A DNA stretch of 64,000 nt from Bidens hawaiensis (Eukaryota; Streptophyta; Magnoliopsida; Asterales; Asteraceae). Positions 1 through 9,946 of the stretch are shown here, in pieces (position 1 is the first letter of the stretch; each line of letters starts with the position of its first letter). The stretch is taken from positions 1 to 64,000 of the forward strand of contig JAIQDT010014339.1 of assembly GCA_021521415.1 (NCBI GenBank), given 5' to 3'. The notes beneath the pieces were generated by a model. The model saw only the letters and a program-made list of their open reading frames with translations, searched no databases and was not told the DNA's origin. Made by a program: the position numbers and the translations under genes.

Positions 1-753
1 TTCAGCTTTCAGCCTTCAGCTTCCAACTTACAGCTACCAGCTAGTTTTGCCAAACATACTCTAAATGTTTTATACATCTCAGAGTTTAACGTTCCGTGTA
101 TTCTAAGGAACCCATGTAATTGGTTAGAGAAGTTCTTTATCTAAAAACTACCAACAAAATAATAGTTTTGCAATTAGGATAGCAATTAACTGGAAAAACT
201 TTTTGTTGTATTTAAAATAATTAAGAACTAAAAATTCAATACTTTGTAAGTAATTGTTTTATTTTTTTCAAAGTGAGTAATTATTTTAAGGTGAATTAAA
301 AAAATAATTTGGTTTTTTCATGAAATATATATGACGTCAATATTGATCACAAGAAATTTAAGATGGAACAAGTCTTCGTTGAATATAATAATGAATATGA
401 AAGGAAGAAGTAGAATTAGGTGGCCGGTGAAAGTTCAATATGAATGTGAATCTGTTTCCTTCCAGAATCTAGACTGCCATTAAGTTTGGGGTCCACGTGT
501 CACGCTCAAAGTTCGTTAGTTTACGGCTTACCTAGTCAAGTCAATAAAACATGAACATTCCAAGTAGTTGCCACATGTCAAATGACACGTTAACTTTTCT
601 TTCTTCTAAACTTGAAAAATAATACACGTTATGAGTTCATGCCGGTTACTATGAAATTACTTTGAAATTAGAAAAACATAAAAGGTACTAATGAAAGAAG
701 TTTTAAATATGTTGAAACTTGAAAACAAGCAAAAACATGTTCGCTTCTCCTTG
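1..753. other. intergenic DNA left of the retrotransposon nest
   Basis: AT-rich plant intergenic sequence. I see no coding region, tRNA or clear transposon end. The first 45 bases hold a short CAGCTT-like simple repeat. A G-box-like CACGTGTC lies near 494. The open frame that starts near 691 only becomes long by running into the LTR, so it is not a gene. Confidence 0.6.
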
Positions 754-758
754 ATGTC
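754..758. repeat. left target-site duplication (ATGTC) of outer element
   Basis: ATGTC directly precedes the left LTR and recurs at 22711-22715 directly after the right LTR. A perfect 5-bp duplication is the normal footprint of a Ty3/Gypsy integrase. It shows that both outer ends belong to one insertion. Confidence 0.93.
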
Positions 759-1796
759 TGAAGAAACGTGGATCTACTCCCTGGTAGCAGATCTATTTTC
801 CTCGGGTTTTGATTGTACTATTTCACCGATGGTTCTTCTGGATCCGTGTTCTTCCACCTACAAAATGAACAACGCCGTTAACTTACCCCTCAGAAAGGGA
901 CAGAGGGGTACTCTTTGGGGTAACCCTCCGGCGTGAGAATAAGTATATGGTGGAGAAGATAATAATGTGTGTAAGGGAATCTCAAGAGTATTGCTTAATA
1001 GCTGAATACTCTTTGATTGTGAGACTGTGTGTTTGTATGTAACTGACTGTGAGTGAATGTAATTCAATATGATTGAATGTGATATCACTGCCTGTAACTG
1101 TCAATGATTGAGTATGAATGTGTCCATCAAAGTGGAGTTGATGCTGTATTTATAGTGCTAGGGTTTCCACTGGTTGGGCTCGACCTCGTTGGCCTCCTCC
1201 AATCGCACTGCGCCACGTGTCCTCTGGGACACCTGGCGCCTTCTCGTTGGTTGTAATCACGTGGTAACACATGTGTCATGCTGAGTTGTCGACCTTTCAT
1301 TTGGCAGCTGTCAACATCAGCATATTCTTACTCCTTAAAAAGATGCCTTCTGGAAGGTTGTCTGACGTGCACAATCAAGGTTGCCCTAATCCTGATTTGG
1401 ATGAGGACGAGGTCGATTATGTGCATGTGTGATATGCGCCAATCCTGAGGATGCGCGAGGTCTTCTCTTTATTCTCACGCGCAGATATTTCATGCGCAGA
1501 TGTGATATGCACGAGCATGTGATATGCGCCGCGCGCTGATGCGCCGCGCGCATATGTGATGCGCGAGCATATGTGTGCCTGGGCAGATGTGGTATGCACG
1601 AGCATGTGATATGCGCCGCGCGCTGATGCGCCGCGCGCATATGTGATGCGCGAGCATATGTGTGCCTGGGCAGATGATGCCTGAGCATGTTTTGTATGCG
1701 CCATGCGCATAGGTTTTGGCTTTGTGCCTTCATAATGTCTTTATCTTGTGGGTTGACCCGCCTTGCTCGGTGTTGAGGCGGGTACATACCTCTTCA
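759..1796 (-). repeat. 3' LTR of outer element
   Basis: A 1038-bp LTR, nearly identical to 21688-22710, with TGAAGA/TCTTCA ends. In minus sense a TATAAATA box lies at 1147-1154. Bases 1498-1674 hold a tandem duplication with a period near 87 bp, dense in GCGC and CGCG. One unit is 15 bp shorter in the other LTR. Open frames on both strands here follow the repeat and are not genes. Confidence 0.93.
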
Positions 1797-1812
1797 AGCC
1801 CCCCCAGTCTAA
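1797..1812 (-). other. polypurine tract of outer element
   Basis: In minus sense the sequence just before the 3' LTR reads AGACTGGGGGGGCT, a purine-rich run in the position that primes plus-strand DNA synthesis in LTR retrotransposons. Confidence 0.75.
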
Positions 1813-2019
1813 TGTGTGTCTTATCTCGCGCGAGCGCGGTAAGATAGATATTAGACTTACTGATTTGGTCTTTTAAAGGGGTTTTGTCGTTTTCTTGGTT
1901 GTTTCCATCGTTGCGCGAAGTTCTATCCATTTGGTTGAAAACGAATCGTCTGTGTACGTGACGGTTGCTGACGTGGGTCAGTGATGGAGACGTGTCAGAC
2001 ATTTCGTGTGCTCGAGGTG

Positions 2020-2253
2020 CTACAGTTGCCTTTCGTGTCCCCTCACATGCTGTCAGGGACACGTGTCGCGCTCGCGTTGGTCCGTTCCTGCGAGTGGGGG
2101 CATGTGAACTCTGGCAGCAGCCGTATAGTTTCCTTTCATGTCTCCTCACACAGTGTCAGGGACACGTGTGACGCTCGCATTGGCCAAGACCTGCGAGTGG
2201 GGGCGCGTGAAGTCCGTTCAGCATCAAAATTTCTCTCTCCTGAGCCTATAAAA
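2020..2253 (+). promoter_or_regulatory. putative promoter of the antisense gene
   Basis: A TATAAAA at 2247-2253 lies about 135 bp before the first ATG (2388). Upstream are two tandem copies (period 103 bp) of a segment with GGGACACGTGT near 2056 and 2159, each containing the G-box core CACGTG and followed by CTCGCRTTGG and TGCGAGTGGGGGC. This would let the antisense gene be transcribed on the plus strand independently of the LTR. Promoter activity is inferred. Confidence 0.55.
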
Positions 2254-2387
2254 GCCAGCCCTTAGAGTTTTTATCCTTCACCTTCTTGCTTATTCTTCTA
2301 AGCTTTTCTTTCTTTGTCTTCTGATTATCCTTTTTTCTGCTTCCCAAATATCTGTTCTTCAGAAGTTTCCGTTTGATTTTCAGTTGT

Positions 2388-5300
2388 ATGTCTGATTGTT
2401 CGGACTCCTCAAACCCGTCGATCACCTCAATCGTTTCTCGAAAACGCCGCGTGAAATCCGTAGTGATGTCGACGTTGAAGAAGAAAGGCAAGGGGAAGAA
2501 GGTTGCTGAGGGCTCATCGGAGGAGGTAAGGAGGACCAAGGTGGTGAGGAGGTGGAATGAAATCCCCTGCAAATTGAGGCAGGCTGATCTTGACAGCCTT
2601 ATCGCCTCTCAGGGCTTTCCCACCCTGTTTGGCTGCATGTTGCCTGGGGCCGGGCAAACGGCGGCGGACCCGCCTGCCGGCTATATATCCCTATATAGCC
2701 ACTTTTTCACCCACTGCAACCTTCGTCTCCCGATAACAAGGTTTGTGGGTGCACTGCTGAAGTTCTATGGGATTCATATATCCCAAGTCCATCCGTTTGG
2801 ACTCGTGCGCGTGACTCACTTTGAGTTCATGTGCAAATCCCAGCGCGAGGAGCCCACTCCTCGGCGCTTTCAGTATTTTTACAAGCCCAAGATCCAAGAC
2901 AATTGGTTCTCTTTTATTCCTCGCAGTTAGAAGGTGAAGTGCTCCACTGTTTCATTCAAGAGCCTTCATGACTGGTCTGAGAGGTTCTTTTACATAAGGG
3001 CTGGTGTGATCCCCATCCGTATGACCATGCGCTCTATCTCTTCTGCGCCTGCGGATGAGGGTGTCCTCAAGAACCCAACTGGCGCCTGGGTTAATAAGCT
3101 GACCACTGAACCATCCCCCGCCAAGAGCATTCGCGAGGAGGCGCTGGTGGGGGTCGGCATGAGTAAGCTGTGGGCTGACAGCGCGCTTGAGCCCGTAATC
3201 CAAGTCGACGGGTTGTGTAAGTTTATTTTATTGCTTTATTTTTTTATTTTTTTTTTTTTCTGCGCGAACATAATTCTTTTGCTGATATCACTTGACCTGT
3301 TTTTGCGCAGTCACCAAGGATTATATCCACGCCGCTTATGATGATCAAGTGGAGGGTGGCTCCGTCGCGCTTGGCGCTGGGGAGGTTGGTTTCCCAGATC
3401 GCTTCGATGACATGTTCATCCCAGTGGATCTGGAATTTGACTTTGATAGTGACGCGCCTGGTAAGCCTTCGCACTTATGCTTATTCCTTTAGAATACCAA
3501 AGTTTATTAACAGTTCTGTTGCTTGTATTTGCAGATGCGCTCGAAAACTATGAGCTGGAGCTCGCGGAAGAGGAGGAGGAGGAAGAGGAGGCGCCCCTAC
3601 TAAAACGCAAAGCTAAGGGGAAATCTGGCGCAGGGGCCAGTAAGAAACAGAAGAAAGATGACACCCCTGTCGCTCATCCCCATGCTCAAACGAAGGGATC
3701 TAAGGAAACCCAGGTGTTTACCACCAAGGTTTCTTTAGCTTCCCTGCCTGTGAGAGTGGGCAGACCTCCTGTCCACTTGAGGTATGGTGGCGTCACCTCC
3801 TCCGTTCGCGCGGCTGAAGAGAGAAGCAGTGCCGCGCCTGCAACAGGTATACTTTGCTTATCTTCATCTGATTGAATTGTTATTAAACCTTTGCTCCTTT
3901 GAATGTTTGCAGGACCGGCGACGGTAGCAGATCAGCCGCAGGCGCCACAAGGTGCTGCGGCTGCGCCGGGGGCTGCTTCGAAGTCCCCTGTTCTACCCTC
4001 TGAAAAGGGTAGAATGAACTTTATGGCGATGTTCGCCGCGCGAACAGAATTGCGCCAATGTATGTTTTGCACATTTGTCTTCTGAATTTTTTCTTTTGTA
4101 TTCAGTCATAAACCCTTTTTCCTTGTTGATTTGTTCATAGGAGTTGTAGCTGGCGCACAAGTTGCTGGTGACACTCCGGGCGCCGTTGCCGGCGCCGCTG
4201 GTTCTGCTCCTGCTCCTGCTAGTGCTGAGTCTCCCCTTATTGGGATTACCAAGGAGCAGGAAACCGTATTGCGCGCCGAACTGGCGGCGTCGAGACCTCC
4301 CTCGCCTCCTCCTACACGCAGCCCTCCCCGCGAGACTGGTTTGGAGCCCTCCAGGTCGCAGGAGAAGAGGCCTATTGAAGAAGATGAGGAGGATGAGGGG
4401 GCTCAAGCTGAAGACTCCTTGGGAGACCGCGCCAGCCCTGCGATGCCACAAGAGTTCGCAGCGCAGACTTCTGGTGGGGCTGGCGCTGACTTTTCTGCTT
4501 CATCCCCGCAGGTATGTTTAAATTTGTTGCTCCGCTGCGCGTACCTCCATATAAGTATGTTTATGACTTAGAACATTTCTTGTGTTTTGCAGGGAGGCGA
4601 CCACGTTTACCGCCCGAGATGGAATATTAATGAAGACAGTTCCTTCCAATCCATGGGCGTATGCGAGGACTTCTGGGCTCATGCCGTGCCTCCTACTGAA
4701 AGGAGATATCAGGAAGAGCGCACCCGCGCGGACTTGGTGAATGACCATATTTTCGCTGGGTCGGCTTTCTTTGCTGCCTCCTAGGAGCTTCGTCGTGATT
4801 ATATTAAAGTACGCGATGCTCTTGTGGAAGCCCAGCGAGAGGCTAAGGTGGCCGCCTGGAACCTTTCTGATGCTCGCGCACGAGCTGAGAAACTCCAGGC
4901 GGAGCTCAGCGAAAACCGAGCAAGTGCCAACACCGCCTTTATTAAGCGCGGGCATGAGCTCCAAGCTGCGCGGGAGAAGCAGCAGGTGGCGGAGGCCGAA
5001 GTTGCCAAGTACGCGCGGAGAGTGCGTGTCTTGGAACAGCAGGCGGAGGCGCGTGACCAAGCTATCGTCCAGAGTATCACTGAGAAATCATCACTGGAGA
5101 GCGAGGTTGCGCGCCTGAAGAAGGAGTTGGCGGCCGCGCAGGCCGATAGAGATGAGGCCTTGGCGACGGCAGCGTCCAGCCAGGAAGCACTTGATGCTGC
5201 GCAGGCGGAGAAAGAAAAAATTTTGGCGGCAGCAGCGTCTGATAAAGAGGAGCTAAAAAAGACCAACGAAACTGTTGAGTTATTAAACTCCCAGGTTCCT

Positions 5301-5950
5301 GCCCTCGAGACGTCTGTTGCTGGCCTCGCGCAGGATCGCCAATGGCTGGTGTCACAGGGCATGACTCGTTGCGCTTTGGCGATGAAATATTCCGCCGAGT
5401 TTCAGACCCTTGTGATGGACTGCAATGCTGCCGCGCGCTTGGTGGGTCGAGCTGAAGGGTTTACGGATGGGTATGAATATGGCATGTTGAAGAAGAACCC
5501 ATCCGAGTACCCTTACAAGAGCGACGCGGCCTGCGCGGACATGGCCGCGGTGGGGGAGAAGTATATGAATACTCCCATCCCCATCCTTATGCAGGTACCT
5601 CGACCTTAATGAGTTTTTCTTGATTAATTTCCCAAGTGTTTTGTACTCAATAGTTTTCTAATGATTTGCAGATAGCTGCGCTTGCTGACCAGCCCGACCT
5701 CGGCGCGCTAAAGAAGTTGCTCGATGAATGCGAGAGGGCTGGTGGCGATGATGGTGGCGCGGGGGATGTTGCCCCTGCCAGCGGCTCTGGCGCGGCGAAA
5801 GAATCTGCTCCTGACACCGTCGTGATAGAAGACTCCATTGAGGAGGAAGAACTTGACTATGGTCAGTTCGGAGATGAGGAGCGGGCCGCGCCAGATGCTG
5901 AGGGAGATGATGAGGGTGATGAAGCGGCTGACGTCGACGTGGAGACTTGA
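2388..5950 (+). CDS. antisense spliced retrotransposon gene, Transposase_28-like with coiled coil
   Basis: A seven-exon gene on the strand opposite gag-pol. Proposed exons: 2388-3216, 3311-3460, 3535-3846, 3913-4059, 4150-4511, 4593-5594, 5672-5950. All introns are GT-AG and phases agree, giving about 1026 codons. The N-terminal third (segments LDSLIASQGFP, FGLVRVTHFEFMC and DWSERFFYI) resembles the plant Transposase_28 'putative gypsy type transposon' region. Then come a basic, acidic and proline/alanine-rich linker, a long Ala/Glu/Arg coiled coil (about 4810-5330), and an acidic C-terminus. In-frame TAG codons at 2928-2930 and 4782-4784 break this copy. An acceptor at 4140 would also give TGA, so 4149 was chosen. 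Antisense ORFs of this class are known in Tat elements; their function is unknown. Confidence 0.75.
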
Positions 5951-6776
5951 GAAGCCCTTCATCAAATTTTATATATTTTTTTTTTATACTTGTAATTTGT
6001 AACTCATCATACTTGTAAATTTCAATTGTATGGAATGAAACTTGTTCTCTTTTTCACATCTTGCGCATTTTCATTCATCTCTTCATGTTTGCTTGTATAG
6101 ATATAAGATATGCTTGCACGTTAAAATAAGAACATGGTTGTAAGGAAATTATTCATTTAACCATAGTACTATTTTGTAAGTGGTTTCGCAGTATCTTGTT
6201 TATGTTGACATGCGCGATATCTTTTCTCAATTCCTTTTTTGCGCGTCGTTGTCGCGCGGTTTTTATATGGAAGTATGAGTTTTAGCCATTACATGTCAGC
6301 ATGTGTTACTCAGATATCCACTATGATTCCGCGCGCGACCTCGACCTGAGACCTTAACAACTATGATATGGCATGTACTTTGCCTTAGTTGTGTTTAAGG
6401 ATTTTTATGATCAGGCTGCGCGGGATGTAAGATGGATGTTTGTGAGTGTTTTGAGCTAAGGCTCTTTGTTTTGGGCTAAGGCCCTGACGTTTTTAGAGTT
6501 AAGACTCATTAACGTGTTTGAGCTAAGGCTCGTAGGTTTGGGCTAAGGCCCTGACGTTTTAGAGTTAAGACTCGTTAACGCGTTTGAGCTAAGGCTCGCG
6601 CATGTATGTTTTACTTCGATTTATTTTGTTTTGAAGTCAATATAGTGTTGTCATATTGCTCCAAATTAATAAAGGAAGTGTGAAACATGTATGCAAAGGT
6701 AATAGAACAAATATTGAAAGATAGCGCGAATCATCATTCATGATGGCTTAAAAGCCTTGATTACATATTTGAACTT
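5951..6776. other. outer-element spacer between the two convergent genes
   Basis: Non-coding DNA between the stop of the antisense gene (5950) and the stop of pol (6777, opposite strand). AT-rich sequence after 5960 could serve as a polyadenylation region. At 6453-6600 a unit of about 66 bp occurs about 2.2 times. Each unit holds GAGCTAAGGCTC, GGGCTAAGGCCC and GAGTTAAGACTC, three related near-palindromes. No coding signal was seen. Confidence 0.6.
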
Positions 6777-7682
6777 TTACATGAAGCATTTTCTAAGCTG
6801 TGCCGCGTTCCACGCGCGCGGTATCTTTTTTCCATTCAAATCTTTTAAAGTGTACGCGCCTTTCCCCAAATCTTCTGAAATTTGATAAGGTCCCTCCCAA
6901 TTTGGGGACATTTTTCCTGGGGGTATCGCCCGGCTAGCTTCATTGTTTCGAAGGACAAAATCATTTTTCTTGAAGTGGCATTCTTTAACGCGCTGATTAT
7001 AATATTTTTCCAGCTTTTTCTTGTATTTGGCTTCATTGATGATAGCCGCTTCTCTGCGTCCTTCAAGCAAGTTTCGGTCCAATCTTCTTTCGCGCTCGTT
7101 ATCAGTCTTGCTCATCATGAGTACCCTATGGGATGGGCATCCAATTTCTGCTGGGATCATAGCCTCTGTCCCATAGGTTAGGCTGAACGGGGATTCGCCA
7201 TTGCTAGTTTTGCTTAATGTCCTGTGCGCCCACAGGACATTAGGTAACTCTTCGACCCAAGAATGGGATTCTCCCTCCAACCTTTTCTTCAGCCCATTTA
7301 ACAAACTTTGATTCGCGCGCTCCACTTGGCCATTCCCTTGAGGGTGGTAGACCGAAGTGAAGATTTGGTTGATGTGCAATTCTTTGAGCCAGCTGGATAT
7401 CTTCCTGTCAGTGAATTGTTTGCCATTGTCGCTCACAATTTCCATAGGAAGGCCAAAACGGCAAATGATGTGGCTCCAGATAAATTGCTTCATCGCCTCA
7501 GCTGTGATTTTTGCTAGTGGCTTGGCCTCAACCCATTTTGTGAAATAGTCTATCGCCACTACCAAAAATTTCACTCGCCCTTGCGCTTGCGGCAGGGGCC
7601 CCACAATATCAATGGCCCATTTGTGGAAAGGCCATGCAGAGGTCACCGGAATCAAGTTGTTCTTTGGCCGCATGGTGTTTGG
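6777..7682 (-). CDS. outer element integrase, C-terminal part (split by insertion)
   Basis: Downstream part of the outer pol. It contains the integrase catalytic core: Asp in AIDIVGPLP, Asp in IVSDNGKQF, and Glu in NGQVERAN, with the usual DDE spacing, then a C-terminal domain ending NAAQLRKCFM. The zinc-binding N-terminal part lies on the far side of the nested element (after 17065). The frame here is the same as that of the far part when one TTTGG duplication is discounted, so pol was open before the second insertion. As it stands this piece has no start of its own. Confidence 0.9.
   Translation of the reverse strand, partial: PNTMRPKNNLIPVTSAWPFHKWAIDIVGPLPQAQGRVKFLVVAIDYFTKWVEAKPLAKITAEAMKQFIWSHIICRFGLPMEIVSDNGKQFTDRKISSWLKELHINQIFTSVYHPQGNGQVERANQSLLNGLKKRLEGESHSWVEELPNVLWAHRTLSKTSNGESPFSLTYGTEAMIPAEIGCPSHRVLMMSKTDNERERRLDRNLLEGRREAAIINEAKYKKKLEKYYNQRVKECHFKKNDFVLRNNEASRAIPPGKMSPNWEGPYQISEDLGKGAYTLKDLNGKKIPRAWNAAQLRKCFM
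7678..7682. repeat. left target-site duplication (TTTGG) of nested element
   Basis: TTTGG before 7683 is repeated at 17065-17069, directly after the nested element's right LTR. It is a perfect 5-bp duplication within the outer integrase gene. Confidence 0.93.
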
Positions 7683-9714
7683 TGTAACACCCCGACCAAA
7701 GGCGGATTATACATCGGGGCGCCACATATTGTTTCATTACTCGTGACACTATTGGGTGTCAATATTTAATAAATACATTCATTCGCGCACGCGCAGGGTA
7801 AACATAGATCATTAAAAATCAATATATTATAAATCATAATATTCGAACAGCAATAACTTGTCTTGATACATTTTAATCTAGGTCCAAAAGTAAAAACGTC
7901 CTACGTGTCCACAAGCTCCAAAACAGCTACTGCAAACCTGAACATGTGTTAAAATAACGTCAAACACTTGCGTGTTGGTGAGAAATCAAGTTTAATACAA
8001 TACATAGATAACAATAAATCTGCGCGCAACATGTGTATGTCTGGTTTTCAACAAGGGTGTAATCTGATCGGGACCAACTCTAAGATTCATAAGACTGCCA
8101 GTGCTCACAATTGAGCTCACAAACAAGACAAACTGTGCATGTGTAAACAAAAGAGAAAATCATAAACGATAGTTCTCCCGTGTTCATCTAATGGTACCAT
8201 GAGAACTGCGGAATAGACCGACAAGACGGTTAATGATCCACACATACAAATAAACAGCCAAGTCTACGTCCTCAACACATGGGATACTGCGCGACTAAAG
8301 TTCATAAACAAGTTTAAGACTCTAAGTTTGTATGAACACATGAACATCCCAAAACATTAAAAGCAAAAAGGGATTAGGTACGAGATTACTCACTTGATAA
8401 ACGATGCGGTGTAAGATAAAGCAAGAACCAACTTTAAACAAGCACAAGTTAACCTATAAATAAGATTATTGTTTTAATGAATTGATTTAAGTCTTGATTA
8501 TAAGTTAGCATAATTAATAAGTAAATTATTATATATAATATATATATTACCGGAAAGCAGGGCAGAATAGAAAGGAAGACGGAGGCAGAGAGGAAGGCGG
8601 CAGAGAGAGCAAGGGGGAGGTTAAATTAAGTGTTTGTGTGTGATGTGTTAGGAAAAATAATATTATTATTTATAGAGAAACCCTAGGGAACACAATCCCT
8701 AGAAAAAGGGGAAAAGATCTCAAAAAGTAAAAGATTCCAAAAGCAAAAGATATCAAAAGATGTGGCAGCTGCAGGGGGCAAGATAAAGCTGACAGGGAAC
8801 AGTAAAAAAGGCATGGGCGGTTCAGATAAAGGTACTGGTCAAGCATGGAAAAAGCAGATCTCCAAGGATATTGTCAGTCACTTTTTCTGCCAACCAATGG
8901 GGTTGGTGCGCATGCTGCGCCGAAAGTAACTTTTCAGACATAAAGCAGATTAGGTCAACAGCTCAAAAGATAAGACAACACAAGATTCAACAGAAGAAAA
9001 CTCAAAGGGTTTAGCGCGAGAAGGCTGACACAGAAGGTCAAGAGAGCGCGAGCGCGAAGGCAGACAGAACTAACCTTAACGCGTCGCGGAAAGAACTACA
9101 TTTCTAAGCGCGCCGCGGGAAGAATCACATTTCTTAGTGCGCCGCGGGAGGAACTTAAATTCCTAGCGCGCCGCAGGAAGAACTATAATTCTTCGCGCGT
9201 CGAGGGATGAACTACGATTCTTAGCGCGCTGCGAGAAGAACTACAAATCCTTAGCGCGTCGCGGGAAGAACTACCGTTCTTAGCGCGCTGCGAGAAGAAT
9301 TACAATTCTTAGCGCGCTTCGAGAAGAGTTCGTCTCGCGTATCGCTGAAACAGGTGGTCTTCACGCAGGATTCCTTGTAAGGGGTCTGGCGCGTGGAGCT
9401 GCGCAGACAACCTTAGGCGGGAAGGAACAAAGGACAAGCAAAGAGTTAGAAGAAAAAGAGGGAAACAAGGCTTAAGGGCGGAACGACGGCAAGAGAGAGA
9501 AAAAGGCGGGACGGCGACAAGAGGGAAAAGAAGGCGGAGAGAGAGAAGAAGAGGGACGGGACGGCGGAAAGAAAGAGAGAGAAAGAGGCGGGAAGGAAAA
9601 TATTTTATTATTAAAAGTAAAATATAAGTATAAATAAATATTAAATCATAACAGAAAGAGATCGGATAAGAGAAACGGGTACCTGGGTCGGGTCGGATCG
9701 GGGCAGATGTCACA
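7683..9714 (-). repeat. 3' LTR of nested element
   Basis: A 2032-bp LTR. In minus sense a TATAAATA box lies at 8667-8674. It contains an array of about nine 29-30 bp units at 9085-9318, and purine-rich AAGGCGG/GAGAGA sequence at 9410-9600. It lacks a 13-bp segment present near 16320 in the other LTR. Confidence 0.93.
9085..9318 (-). repeat. tandem array of short inverted repeats in the LTR
   Basis: About nine units of 29-30 bp. Each has a GCGCGCCGCGGGA-like core followed by a short inverted repeat such as AGAACTACATTTCT, AGGAACTTAAATTCCT or GAAGAATTACAATTCTT. The arms change together in some units (AGAA/TTCT against AGGAA/TTCCT), so pairing is kept while sequence varies. The same array is at 16448-16681 in the other LTR. 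Confidence 0.75.
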
Positions 9715-9731
9715 GTCTCCCCTACTTTAAG
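9715..9731 (-). other. polypurine tract of nested element
   Basis: In minus sense, AAAGTAGGGGAGAC lies immediately before the 3' LTR. Position and purine bias fit a plus-strand primer site. Confidence 0.8.
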
Positions 9732-9748
9732 AAATTTCGTCCCGAAAT

Positions 9749-9946
9749 TTATCTCGAAGTAGGTTGCGCAGAGAACAGGTGCGGGTACTTGATCTTCATT
9801 TGATCTTCCCTTTCCCATGTAAACTCGGCTCCGCGCTTGGACTCCCAGCGAACTTTAACAATAGGGATACGACTGCGCTTGGTTTGCTTTACCTCGCGAT
9901 CCATAATCTCAACAGGCTTCTCCACGAAATGCATAGTTTCATCAAC
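9749..9946 (-). pseudogene. detached chromodomain of nested pol
   Basis: This segment continues the gag-pol frame just downstream of the TAA at 9947-9949. It encodes a chromodomain-like tail with the conserved features REVKQTKRSRIPIVKVRW and FTWEREDQMK, then a normal stop. Chromodomains of chromoviral integrases guide integration to marked heterochromatin. Here the domain can only be made by readthrough of one stop codon, so this copy's pol lacks it. There is no frameshift. Confidence 0.85.

Noticed and set aside
858..2149. Several open frames on both strands in the left LTR (and the same at 21787-22701)
   Set aside because: They lie in LTR sequence, follow GCGC-rich tandem repeats, and are duplicated exactly in the other LTR. 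No protein family features.
4141..4149. Alternative acceptor at 4140 for exon 5 of the antisense gene
   Set aside because: It would create TGA at the junction. The AG at 4149 keeps the frame open without a stop, so it was preferred, although it is a weaker-looking site.
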